The notes beneath the pieces are model-generated. The model searched no databases, was not told the DNA's origin, and worked only from the letters and a program-made list of their open reading frames with translations. Shown here one piece after another: positions 24,657 to 34,161 of a DNA stretch of 44,383 nucleotides. A program made the translations under genes and the position numbers. Numbering within the stretch: position 1 is the stretch's first letter; each line of letters begins with the position of its first letter. The DNA is from Bacteroidia bacterium. GTDB taxonomy: Bacteria; Bacteroidota; Bacteroidia; AKYH767-A; OLB10. The stretch covers positions 1-44,383 of the forward strand of contig JAEUTI010000069.1 in the NCBI GenBank assembly GCA_016788065.1. Reading direction: 5' to 3'.

Positions 24657-27600
24657 ATGAAATTTACGTACAAACCGGAATTGATTTCAAACAAATTGCA
24701 TCAACTTACTAATAGTAAGCAAATGACCTACCTACAATCTGCCCGATTTTCCGGTTTCATTTCTTTCCGGAAAATAGTATTTATTTTGGCTATTATTTTC
24801 ATATGTCCGCTGACTGTTATGTCGCAGATGAATTTATCCTTACCCGGAGTTGGAAACTGGAATGATCCTGCTCGGTGGAGTTTAGGACATGTTCCATTGA
24901 CAGGGGAGTCGGTAACTATTGTAAATGGCAGCACAATTTCGGTTAATGTTAATACAGCATTGATAGCAGATCTCATTGTAAATGGTGGAGGTGAATTAAC
25001 AATTTTGAATATTGCATCCAGTACACTTTCTATTGATGGAAACATTACTGTAAATGGTATATTAACGAACAATGGTAAAATAGATTTAATTAATCCTGGT
25101 TATGCATTTAATCTGGGACCAGGAGCTACATACACTCACAATCCACGGGCTAATGTTTCCAATGATGAAAACATTTTTGAAAATGGAATTGAGAATTTTG
25201 ATATCAACAGTAACTTAATTATTTTGAAGTGGAATTTATTATCATTGCCATTAGGTGATCCAACCCGAGTGACCGGTAACTTTGGTAATGTAACACTAAG
25301 CGTGCCTGGGGATTGGGACCAGGACGGCCGCTTTGCTACTTCAAGAATCAGAGGTGATTTAACTATTACCAATGGTACTGTAATTATGGACGATGGAACA
25401 CTGGGCTCTAATACTCTTACACTTAATGATGTAGTTGTTACCGGTACCGGGAATATTATTTTTCAGAAAGGTACCAACCGCTCATTGAATCTGACCTGTG
25501 CAAGTTTTACTGACAATAGTACATCAACACTGGTTAGTAAAGTTATGGAACAATCCTATGGAACGCTAACTTGGAATATTTCAGGTGATCTAGCTTTCAA
25601 TCATAAGTTTTTTGTAATTGAAGGAATTGTATCTGAGGCTGCCAGTGCAAATATTAATGTAGGTGGAAATTTCTTTATTTCTGGAGATTCTGTTTCAATC
25701 TTACGTCAGGTTAACGGGGCATTGAATCTCACCGTAACCGGAACAACTTCGATTTTAGGAAATCCTTCCTATGTAAGATTTTTGGAAGGGAATGCCGGGA
25801 TTATGAATTTTACAACCAACGATTTTACAATCGGCGGTGGCTCCAATAATATTTTGGTAGGAGGGAACTCACTTATACCAAGTCCAACCGCAGGGGTTTT
25901 TGTAAATATTCTCAATGATTTAAGTATTACAGGAAATACAAATACGACTATTGTCAATTCTGATGTTAATATCCAGAGAACACAAATATTAATAGGTCGG
26001 AACTTTACATCCTCTGTTTCTACAGCCATATTCACAGCTGCAAATACGAATGGAAATTTATTATTTGGAGTTGGAGGTGACTTTACAATGAATTCAGGAA
26101 ATTTTATCGGTCAGAATTATGCCGGTAATATTAAAGCTGATTCCATCATTGTAGCAGGGAATTTTCTTTTCAACTCCGCAACTCCTACCAATTATTTTTA
26201 TGGAAACAAAGGAGCAGCATCAACCGGAGGAACAGTAATTGATGTTGCTGGAAATTTCACCATAAACAACTCAGGTGTATTGCCAGGCCAAGGCTTTAAT
26301 GGTGTTTATCAGGCGAATTCAGTTCTCAATATGACAATTGGAGGTGATTTTACTATTAATCAGGGAAGATTTAATGGAATCTACAATGGGGATGGAAATT
26401 TAAATATTACGATTAATGGTGCCTTAAATCAGGCTAACGGATATTTTTATGGTATTCATAATCTGGTTTCCCAACAATCAGGAATTGCAAATTTTTCTGC
26501 CGGATCGGTTGATTATAACAGGGGGCAATTTTCATTGTACTATGCAAATTCCCTGGTGTCAAGCACGAACACTTTCACCGTTACTAATAATCTCGATGTA
26601 TCTTTCTTCGGGGTATCAGATACTTTCTCAGTAAATGGAATTGAAATAATTGATTTTACCAATGAGGCCCGATTAATAATGAATGTAGGTGGTAATTTAT
26701 TAATCAGCGGAGCAGCAGGGACTTTTGTATCCAGCAAAGCAAAAGGACGTGAAGTCGTAACAATTGGAGGAAATGTAAATTATTCCGGTGGTGTTTCTAC
26801 TTTTAATTCATCGCTCTTATTCTCATCAAGCAATGGACATCCTGTTATAATGACAATAACCGGTGATGTTGCTGTTTCAGGCGGAACGCACTTTTTCTCA
26901 GCAAGGAGTGATTCTTTGATTTGTAATATAGGAGGTAATGTTTCTGTTACCGGAGGAACTCTTTCAGTTAAGGGAGGTTCCGGTGAAGTGGTTTTGAATA
27001 TTAATGGCGGATACCAGCAATCTGCTGGTGCATTCCATCTTCATAATTCAACTACAATTCCAAATGGATATGCAACTACTGTTACAATAAATGCAGATGG
27101 CGATGCCATTGGTGATTTTACTCAAACAGGAGGAGTGTTTAGTTTCGATAACAATCCTTCTGCATCTTCAATTGCTCCAATAGTTTATGTGAAATCACCA
27201 AACTATTCAATCGGACCGGCAGGATCAATGTCGAAAGTTGCAAACACCAAATATGGATGGCTCATTTTCTCCCGTGCAGGCACAACCGCATTTAGCAGAG
27301 GTAATGGACACACGCTTTCAGAAATCAAACAAAAAGTGGTAAGTGGAACAACATTAGATGTTGTTAGTGGAAATCTTCAGATAACGTCTTGCACCACTAC
27401 TTCAGATGCCAGTGATTGTCTGATGCTTGATAATGGTTCAGTGTTGGATTTGAGAGGTAATAAAGTATTTTCCAACAATCAAAATGGCTTTTCTGCAATT
27501 TTGGTTTTGTTGTCACGGGTAAGAATTCAACATGCAAATGGTTTGTTTAACAATACCAACAATGCAGCGTTTGATGCTACCGGAAATCTGGATTATTATT

Positions 27601-28952
27601 TATTACCAACTTCTGTAGTTGAATATTATGGGGTCGATAATCAAATTGTATCAGGTTGGAACTTGGGTCTTGCAACAAAAAGTCAGCACCAATATGGAAT
27701 CTTGGAAATTAACTTCCAGGGTACTCCCAATACCGAGTGGGTATATCCAACAAGTTTCCCGACAGTAACCTCTGTTTATATCAGAACGCAATTGTTACTT
27801 ACTAACGGAGAATTTAACTTAGACGATGATCATGTACCAACAGCAGGAGGTAAAAATATTTACATCCGGTCTTCTAATATCGCTCCAATAGTTCGAACTA
27901 ACGGATATATCCGATCAGAAACAAATGGTGTAAATGGAAACGTTATCATGCGATTTACAAGTGCGACATCACCATCTGTCACCATTCCGTTTGGTATTGA
28001 TAATGCTGTTGCTAATTACATTCCATTTACTATTGCAGCGACTGCCGGTAAAATCGACTCATTGGTGGTCGGAACTTTTGCTACAAATCCTGCAAACCAG
28101 CCTTTGCCTCCCGGAGTGTTTCATGTAAATAATTTAGGAGGTGTAGATAATAGTAACCAAACAGTTGATAGATTCTGGTATATAAATACTACAGGAACTG
28201 TTAGCGCTGCAAACATTTCATATAAATGCACCGCTAGTGAAGCTGTAGGAATTACAAATCCAAGATCACAAAAATGGGTGCCTTTATCCTTAGGTTGGGC
28301 ATTGCCTGTAGGTACACAAAGTAATTTGGTAACTGGAACTCAGGCTAATGGTCAAAATTCATTAAATGGATGGTGGACATTATCTGCATTGTTAAACCCA
28401 CTTCCTGTAGAACTCGTTTCCTTTGAAGCGAAATGTGTAGATATGCAAATGAATTTATTTTGGACCACTGCAAGTGAAACAAACAATGAATTATTTACTG
28501 TTGAAAGAAGTTCTGATGGATTTGAATTTTCTCCTATTGCAAGTATTAAAGGAGCATTAAACAGTTCTAATTTTATTAATTATTCCATTAAGGATCTGAG
28601 TCCGCTTAATGGCATAAATTATTATCGATTAAAACAAACTGATATTGATGGTGAGTTTGAATATTCTGAAATAATCAGTCAGCAATCTTGTAAAAGTGAG
28701 TCCGGAATTAAATTTTTCACCTATGTTGAAAGAGGAGAAAATATTAATTTGGTTGTAGAAGTTGAAAATGGTGAAAATGCCGCTTTAACAATTACTGATT
28801 TATCCGGCAGGTTAATTTATCAGACTCCTGTTGCTACCAATACTGGATTTAATCAATTTGTCATTCCTGCTTCCAGTTTTTCAAAGGGCATTTATTTACT
28901 AAATTATAACGGTTCAGTTAATAACTTCTCAGACAAGATAATATTGCAGTAA
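24657..28952 (+). CDS. giant T9SS-secreted beta-helix protein
   Basis: A 1431-residue secreted protein unrelated in its body to the neighbouring PKD-repeat proteins. The hydrophobic signal FRKIVFILAIIFICPLTVMS lies at about residues 37-56, so the true start may be the in-frame ATG at 24723, which gives a shorter leader. The mature N-terminus GNWNDPARWSLGHVPLTGES and DLIVNGGGELTI begin a long solenoid to about residue 900. Its units repeat V-G-G-N/D-F-x-I-x-x-G-x-F (for example INVGGNFFISGDS, MTIGGDFTINQGRF, MNVGGNLLISGAA, CNIGGNVSVTGGTL), typical of right-handed beta-helices. Residues 1245-1345 form the LPVELVSFEAKC...NLFWTTASETNNELFTVERS domain common before T9SS sorting domains, which occupies the last 80 residues (LTITDLSGRLI, KGIYLLNYNG) without a YPNP motif. 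Likely an adhesin or polysaccharide-binding surface protein. Confidence 0.85.
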   Translation: MKFTYKPELISNKLHQLTNSKQMTYLQSARFSGFISFRKIVFILAIIFICPLTVMSQMNLSLPGVGNWNDPARWSLGHVPLTGESVTIVNGSTISVNVNTALIADLIVNGGGELTILNIASSTLSIDGNITVNGILTNNGKIDLINPGYAFNLGPGATYTHNPRANVSNDENIFENGIENFDINSNLIILKWNLLSLPLGDPTRVTGNFGNVTLSVPGDWDQDGRFATSRIRGDLTITNGTVIMDDGTLGSNTLTLNDVVVTGTGNIIFQKGTNRSLNLTCASFTDNSTSTLVSKVMEQSYGTLTWNISGDLAFNHKFFVIEGIVSEAASANINVGGNFFISGDSVSILRQVNGALNLTVTGTTSILGNPSYVRFLEGNAGIMNFTTNDFTIGGGSNNILVGGNSLIPSPTAGVFVNILNDLSITGNTNTTIVNSDVNIQRTQILIGRNFTSSVSTAIFTAANTNGNLLFGVGGDFTMNSGNFIGQNYAGNIKADSIIVAGNFLFNSATPTNYFYGNKGAASTGGTVIDVAGNFTINNSGVLPGQGFNGVYQANSVLNMTIGGDFTINQGRFNGIYNGDGNLNITINGALNQANGYFYGIHNLVSQQSGIANFSAGSVDYNRGQFSLYYANSLVSSTNTFTVTNNLDVSFFGVSDTFSVNGIEIIDFTNEARLIMNVGGNLLISGAAGTFVSSKAKGREVVTIGGNVNYSGGVSTFNSSLLFSSSNGHPVIMTITGDVAVSGGTHFFSARSDSLICNIGGNVSVTGGTLSVKGGSGEVVLNINGGYQQSAGAFHLHNSTTIPNGYATTVTINADGDAIGDFTQTGGVFSFDNNPSASSIAPIVYVKSPNYSIGPAGSMSKVANTKYGWLIFSRAGTTAFSRGNGHTLSEIKQKVVSGTTLDVVSGNLQITSCTTTSDASDCLMLDNGSVLDLRGNKVFSNNQNGFSAILVLLSRVRIQHANGLFNNTNNAAFDATGNLDYYLLPTSVVEYYGVDNQIVSGWNLGLATKSQHQYGILEINFQGTPNTEWVYPTSFPTVTSVYIRTQLLLTNGEFNLDDDHVPTAGGKNIYIRSSNIAPIVRTNGYIRSETNGVNGNVIMRFTSATSPSVTIPFGIDNAVANYIPFTIAATAGKIDSLVVGTFATNPANQPLPPGVFHVNNLGGVDNSNQTVDRFWYINTTGTVSAANISYKCTASEAVGITNPRSQKWVPLSLGWALPVGTQSNLVTGTQANGQNSLNGWWTLSALLNPLPVELVSFEAKCVDMQMNLFWTTASETNNELFTVERSSDGFEFSPIASIKGALNSSNFINYSIKDLSPLNGINYYRLKQTDIDGEFEYSEIISQQSCKSESGIKFFTYVERGENINLVVEVENGENAALTITDLSGRLIYQTPVATNTGFNQFVIPASSFSKGIYLLNYNGSVNNFSDKIILQ

Positions 28953-28977
28953 GTTATTGTAAATCATACATATAAGT

Positions 28978-29006
28978 AAAGGGCTGAATTTTCAGCCCTT
29001 TTTTTT
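28978..29006 (+). terminator. intrinsic terminator
   Basis: AAAGGGCTGA (28978-28987) pairs with TCAGCCCTTT (28992-29001) across a four-base loop, followed by a T run. It lies 25 bases after the stop of the beta-helix gene. Confidence 0.92.
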
Positions 29007-29180
29007 ATTAAAATATTTCAAAAACATGACAAAGTTGTTTTGAATTATCGAATTCTTTTTTAAATTGCATACGCTTTTAACTGTCCAAGTGCATACTATG
29101 AATAAGAACAATCACTATTCTTTTAGGGATGATTTTTCGCTTCATCATTCCAATTAATCAGCCTTCATCTTTAATCAATT

Positions 29181-29190
29181 AATACTAACC
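29181..29190 (+). promoter_or_regulatory. shared leader motif AATACTAACC
   Basis: The 10-mer AATACTAACC ends 13 bases before the start codon at 29204 and is followed by TAAATCCAAAC. The same 10-mer occurs at 34138-34147, ending 14 bases before the next PKD-repeat gene. It may be a translation-enhancing leader element. Confidence 0.4.
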
Positions 29191-29203
29191 TAAATCCAAA
29201 CTC

Positions 29204-32200
29204 ATGAAAAGAACAAAACAATTTTTAATGGCACTTACGCTGGCCATTATGGTGCTGACAACGTTCAGTACATCAATCTATGCTGCGTGTCCAACAGTGA
29301 TACTTCCCGGTAATGGAAGTACCTCCGGAAATGCCCGAGCACCGTTAGGGAACTTCAGGTTTGAGCGTGGTGTGTACCTTATTACTGCAGCAGAAATTGC
29401 AGCTGCCGGTTTCGCCTCAGGTCAAACAATTGGAACCATTGCATGGAATTATGCAACCGGACATAATATTAGTGTTGCAGGTAATTTGCAGGTATGGTTT
29501 GAAAACACTTCTGATGTTACTTCAACAAAAAGTACAACATGGGCAACAGCTGTTGGGACTATGTCGAATGCACACAATGCAGCCGCCACAATTCCAGCAG
29601 GGACATCTTTCAGTGTGAATCTGACAGGTGCACCATTCACTTATACCGGTGGTGGTCTTTATGTTGCTTTTGAATGGAGTAATGCCATAAATCCATTATC
29701 TATAGGGGCTGTAGTTTTATGTACTAACCAACCTGTTGCTGCGATGTTGAATAGTGCACAAAGCAATATTTCATTACCAACAACTTTGGCAGCTGCAAGT
29801 AACTTTCGTCCTCAAACGACTATTGTTGCTTCAGGCTTTGCCAATGATGCAAAAGTTGGTTTGATCTATACTCAGGGTAAAATGGCCAACAACTATACAA
29901 CCGGTCATGTTATTCAGGCAAGAATCACCAATGATGGTTCAAACACTCTTACCAATTTAAATGTCAATCTGAATATTTCCGGTGCCAATACTTTCGGTGA
30001 TATTCAAACAATTGCATCACTTGCACCATGTGCTACAACTACTGTGACATTTGCCGGTTATACACCAGTTAACGTTGGAGCAAATACTATTACTGTGTCA
30101 GTTCCAAGTGATGATAATAACGGTAATAATACAGGTACTATGCCGCAAGATATAACGGAATCCATTTCCACTTACCGTTACATCGCACCTATTACAGGTG
30201 GGGTAGGATTTACTGGAGCCACAGGTGATTTTGTTGGTAAATTTACCGCTGCTAACGCTTATGGGAATGCTGACACCTTAAATGGGTTTGAAGTTATTTT
30301 CACAAGTACAGGTCAACCATATACTGTGGGTATTTGGGATGACAATGCCGGTGTTCCCGGAACAAATATTTTCACATCTGCTCCACAGGTGTCAATTGCC
30401 GATACCGTTTTCATTTCATTGCCCGATGTTGTGGTGTCTGGTAATTATTACATTGGTATTCGTCAAACTGGAACAACGAATATCGGTTTCGGATTTCAAA
30501 CAGAAAATCCAGTAAGAGTTGGTTCATTCTTTTTTACGTCACCTACCGGCGGTGCCGTGTGGACGGATTTCAATACAGCAGCTGCAAACTTCAGAATTTC
30601 TGCAACTGTGCAATATAAAACCCCTGTTCCACCAAATTGCGCAGTTTATTTAGCTCCTCTTAATTTAGCGAATGCTTGTAAAAATGGAGTTACATTAACC
30701 TATGGTAGCGGAGGTGGTGGTCCAACAGGATACCGTGTTTATTTTGGCACCAATCAGGCTCTTGTGGAAGCGGAAGATCCATCTACATTGGTACAAAATA
30801 GCGCTGCTACAACTTATGCAACTGGAGTTCTGACAAATAACGCTACATACTACTGGCGTGTTACAGCTTATAATGTTCAAGGCGATGCGACATCCTGTGT
30901 TGCTTCCAAATCATTTAATACAAATTTGGTAAGTTGCTATTGCGCATCTACTGCTACAAATGCAACATTTGAACATATTACCAATGTTCAGTCGGGTGCA
31001 TTCAGCAATCCATCATTAAGTACGTTGTATTCAAATTATACCGGTTTAGGAGTAATAAATAATGTGAATATTAATTCGACATTTAATATTACAGTAACTA
31101 TAGATCCTGCGAATGTTTTCAATGAGGACCGTATCTATGTATTCGCAGACTTCAATCAGGATGGCGATTGGTCAGATGCCGGCGAACTTTGTGGTGATGT
31201 AGATGTTAGCATAGCAGGAGGAAATGTATATGTAGTACCTTGTACTGTTCCTGCTTCTGCTCTTGCGGGCATAACACTTTTGCGTATTAAGTTTGGTGAT
31301 GAAGTTTCCACTACTGCCATGGATAATAGCCCTTGCCAGGTATCTTATACTTTTGGAGAAGTGGAAGATTATTTGATCAATGTTGCTTGTGGTGCTGAGG
31401 CAATTGCTACCAATCCAGCATGCGAGAATTCAGCATTGAATTTAACTGCCTCTTATTTAGGTTCAGGAACTCCTGTTAGTTACAGCTGGACAACAACAGC
31501 TGCAAATGGCTTTACTTCATCTTCAGCAACGCCTGTAGTTACTGCATCTGCTAATCCGATAAATGATTCGGGAGATTATACCGTTGTAATTACTGATAAT
31601 AATGGATGTACTTCAACTGCTACAGTTACAGTTACAGTTTCTAGTGCTCCTTCAGTATCAGTTTCCAGCAATTCACCAGTTTGTGAAGGTTCCTCTCTTC
31701 AGTTAAATGCAATTGGCGGAAACTTCTATTCATGGTCAGGGCCAGGAATATTTGTTCCTAATGGTAATGTTTCAAACCCTGCAGTACTAAGTGTCACAGT
31801 AGCAGATGGTGGAGCCTACACCGTTACTATTACCGACTTGTTTGGTTGCTCAGTAGAAGTTACTGAAAACGTTGTTGTAAATAGTAACCCAGTCATTAGC
31901 CTTGTTAGTCAAACTGATGTAAGTTGTGCTGGTGGTTCTGACGGTTCATTTACTGTGAGTGCTACTGGTGGAGCAGGTATTCCATACCAGTTTGATGAAA
32001 ATGGCAATATTAATTTTGATGGTATTTTCAACGCTTATGCTGAAGGTACATATACTGTAATTGTTTCTGATGGTAACACCTGTGCCGATTCACTTGATGT
32101 TGTTATTGGAGCTATAAGTGTAGGGCCTCCATCGAATACAATTGCAATTACTTCTGCTCCTGCAACTGCTTGTGTTGGTAATGTAGTTGTAATTACAACT

Positions 32201-33718
32201 AACGCAGTAATCGGTGCTACAGGTTATAATTGGTCAGTACCATCTGGTACTTTGGTTAATGGTCAACCTGGCCCTGCAGTTACAACATTGCCAACCGCAA
32301 CATTAACATTAGGACCTGTACCTGCAAATAGTTCAGGATGGTCAGTTTGTGTGAGTGGCTTCAATGGCTGTGGTCAAACCAACACTAAATGTGTTTCTAT
32401 TCGTGGAGTACTTTCTCCTGCCGGACCTGTTTCTGGTGCAACAGTAGCTTGTGAAAATACTTCAGGAGCATATTCAATTGCAGCCATTGGAGGTGCATCA
32501 GGATATCAATGGAGCGGAACCAATGGAATAACTTTCACAGGAACAGGAACGAATGTTGTGGCTAATTTCCCGAACGGATTTACATCAGGAAGCATTTGCG
32601 TGTCAGGAACACTTGCATGTGGATATGTTGGTCCACAAAGATGCATTTCAGTTTCTTCTTCAAGTGGCTTACTAGGTGCAATGGACCCTGCAAGTTCGTA
32701 TTCAGTTTGTCCAGGACAGACAAATGCTGTTTACAGTGTTCCATCAGCTCCAGGAATAGCTTCGTATAACTGGACAGTTCCTGCGAATATGACCATTACT
32801 TCCGGTCAGGGAACAAACAGTATTGTTGCTTCAGTAGGTGCAGGATTTAGTTTAGGACAGGTTTGTGTTACTGCAACTTCTACTTGCGGAGTAGTTTCCG
32901 CACCTCGTTGTAAAGGTGTTTCTACTGCAGCACCTTACACTCCTGGAAATATGACCGGAAACTTAACCGGTGTATGTGGACTCACATTAACATATTCTGT
33001 TCCTGCCAACCCGAACATCACAAGTTATGCATGGACAGCTCCAGCTGGTGCAACTATCAATTCCGGAAATGGAACTAATTCAATTAGTGTAACATTCTCC
33101 AATTCATTTACAACCGGACAAATTTGTGTAACTGCCAATAACGCATGTGGAACAAGTCCTGCTCGTTGTATCAATGTTAAAGGTGCCCCTGGAATTGCCG
33201 GAAATATCACTGGTAATGCTACAGTATGTGCCAATGAAACAGGAATCCAGTATTCTGTTGCAACGGTATTTGGAGCTACATCTTATAACTGGTCTGTTCC
33301 TGCAGGAGCTACTATTATTAGTGGGGCAAACACTAACTCAATTGTAGTTGACTGGGGTGCAGCAAGTGGTAATGTTATTGTAACTGCTTCTAATGCTTGC
33401 GGAAATTCCGGAAGTAAAGTATTAGCAGTCACTGTAAATTGCCGTTTGAGTGCTTCTAATTCAAATATCAATATGAACGTATATCCTAATCCCGTTAGTA
33501 CCGAACTTACATTGGATTTAACAGGAATGAATGATGGTACAGTCGCTATTGAAATTACAGATTTAACCGGACGAGTTATAAATTCATTCACCGGCGAAAT
33601 ACTGAATTCGAAGTTTATTTCCGAAGTAAATGTCAGCAACTATTCTAAAGGAGTTTATTTGTTGAAAGCATCAAATGTAGATGGACAGCAAGCTGCTATC
33701 AGATTTAATGTTCAGTAA
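29204..33718 (+). CDS. giant T9SS surface protein: CARDB-like, Fn3, GEVED, SprB, five PKD-like repeats
   Basis: A 1504-residue secreted protein. Signal peptide to about 28 (MKRTKQFLMALTLAIMVLTT...YAA); an unassigned beta-rich domain 30-205; a CARDB-like domain about 215-315 (VIQARITNDGSNTLTNLNVN); an unassigned domain about 323-470 with YTVGIWDDNAGVPG; an Fn3-like domain 478-572 (GYRVYFGTN...YYWRVTAYN); a GEVED domain 578-727 (CYCAS..., VFADFNQDGDWSDAGEL, FGEVEDYLINV); two Ig-like domains 730-893; an SprB repeat about 896-968; five PKD-like repeats about 977-1418; sorting domain about 1424-1504 (VYPNPVSTEL, DLTGRVI, KGVYLLKA). It lacks the GVGTW PKD-like domain of its paralogues. A 10-base leader motif shared with the next gene precedes the ATG. 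Confidence 0.87.
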   Translation: MKRTKQFLMALTLAIMVLTTFSTSIYAACPTVILPGNGSTSGNARAPLGNFRFERGVYLITAAEIAAAGFASGQTIGTIAWNYATGHNISVAGNLQVWFENTSDVTSTKSTTWATAVGTMSNAHNAAATIPAGTSFSVNLTGAPFTYTGGGLYVAFEWSNAINPLSIGAVVLCTNQPVAAMLNSAQSNISLPTTLAAASNFRPQTTIVASGFANDAKVGLIYTQGKMANNYTTGHVIQARITNDGSNTLTNLNVNLNISGANTFGDIQTIASLAPCATTTVTFAGYTPVNVGANTITVSVPSDDNNGNNTGTMPQDITESISTYRYIAPITGGVGFTGATGDFVGKFTAANAYGNADTLNGFEVIFTSTGQPYTVGIWDDNAGVPGTNIFTSAPQVSIADTVFISLPDVVVSGNYYIGIRQTGTTNIGFGFQTENPVRVGSFFFTSPTGGAVWTDFNTAAANFRISATVQYKTPVPPNCAVYLAPLNLANACKNGVTLTYGSGGGGPTGYRVYFGTNQALVEAEDPSTLVQNSAATTYATGVLTNNATYYWRVTAYNVQGDATSCVASKSFNTNLVSCYCASTATNATFEHITNVQSGAFSNPSLSTLYSNYTGLGVINNVNINSTFNITVTIDPANVFNEDRIYVFADFNQDGDWSDAGELCGDVDVSIAGGNVYVVPCTVPASALAGITLLRIKFGDEVSTTAMDNSPCQVSYTFGEVEDYLINVACGAEAIATNPACENSALNLTASYLGSGTPVSYSWTTTAANGFTSSSATPVVTASANPINDSGDYTVVITDNNGCTSTATVTVTVSSAPSVSVSSNSPVCEGSSLQLNAIGGNFYSWSGPGIFVPNGNVSNPAVLSVTVADGGAYTVTITDLFGCSVEVTENVVVNSNPVISLVSQTDVSCAGGSDGSFTVSATGGAGIPYQFDENGNINFDGIFNAYAEGTYTVIVSDGNTCADSLDVVIGAISVGPPSNTIAITSAPATACVGNVVVITTNAVIGATGYNWSVPSGTLVNGQPGPAVTTLPTATLTLGPVPANSSGWSVCVSGFNGCGQTNTKCVSIRGVLSPAGPVSGATVACENTSGAYSIAAIGGASGYQWSGTNGITFTGTGTNVVANFPNGFTSGSICVSGTLACGYVGPQRCISVSSSSGLLGAMDPASSYSVCPGQTNAVYSVPSAPGIASYNWTVPANMTITSGQGTNSIVASVGAGFSLGQVCVTATSTCGVVSAPRCKGVSTAAPYTPGNMTGNLTGVCGLTLTYSVPANPNITSYAWTAPAGATINSGNGTNSISVTFSNSFTTGQICVTANNACGTSPARCINVKGAPGIAGNITGNATVCANETGIQYSVATVFGATSYNWSVPAGATIISGANTNSIVVDWGAASGNVIVTASNACGNSGSKVLAVTVNCRLSASNSNINMNVYPNPVSTELTLDLTGMNDGTVAIEITDLTGRVINSFTGEILNSKFISEVNVSNYSKGVYLLKASNVDGQQAAIRFNVQ

Positions 33719-33736
33719 TAACTAAGTAAAAGGGTA

Positions 33737-33767
33737 GGGGAGATGCAAATTTGCATCTCCCCTTTTC
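33737..33767 (+). terminator. intrinsic terminator, perfect 26-base palindrome
   Basis: GGGGAGATGCAAA (33737-33749) is followed immediately by its exact reverse complement (33750-33762) and then TTTTC. It lies 18 bases after the stop. Confidence 0.9.
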
Positions 33768-34161
33768 ATTTAATAAAGCAGAAGCATTTTATAATATTGA
33801 CTCTTATTACAACAAATTTGTTTAAAATCTATTTGTTGAAAAATTAAAATATTTTTTACAGTAAAATTTCAAGTTTCTCTGAGAGTATATAACAGATTAA
33901 TTTATAGGCATTTTTCTACTTGGCATAATATTTGTCGCTAAAGTTTTATTTTTTATTTTTTTTAGTTTTAGTTTTTCGGGTTGAATTAATTATTACATTG
34001 CAATCAAATAGAACCTACCACAACCTAATTAACCACAGTAATTATTATAGTTATTCTTGCACTTTTTTGTCCATTTGGTTATGGATTGGTCTATTATATT
34101 TTTAATCATTATTAATTGACCCTTACTTAATTAACTAAATACTAACCAAATCAAACAAACC
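33768..34161 (+). promoter_or_regulatory. A+T-rich leader region with T tract and shared motif
   Basis: No credible gene is seen. The region holds a T-rich tract at 33944-33976 in which nearly all bases are T, and AATATTTG at 33927-33934, which matches TAnnTTTG at seven of eight positions but has no -33 partner. The shared leader motif AATACTAACC lies at 34138-34147, just before the start codon of the next gene. Confidence 0.4.
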
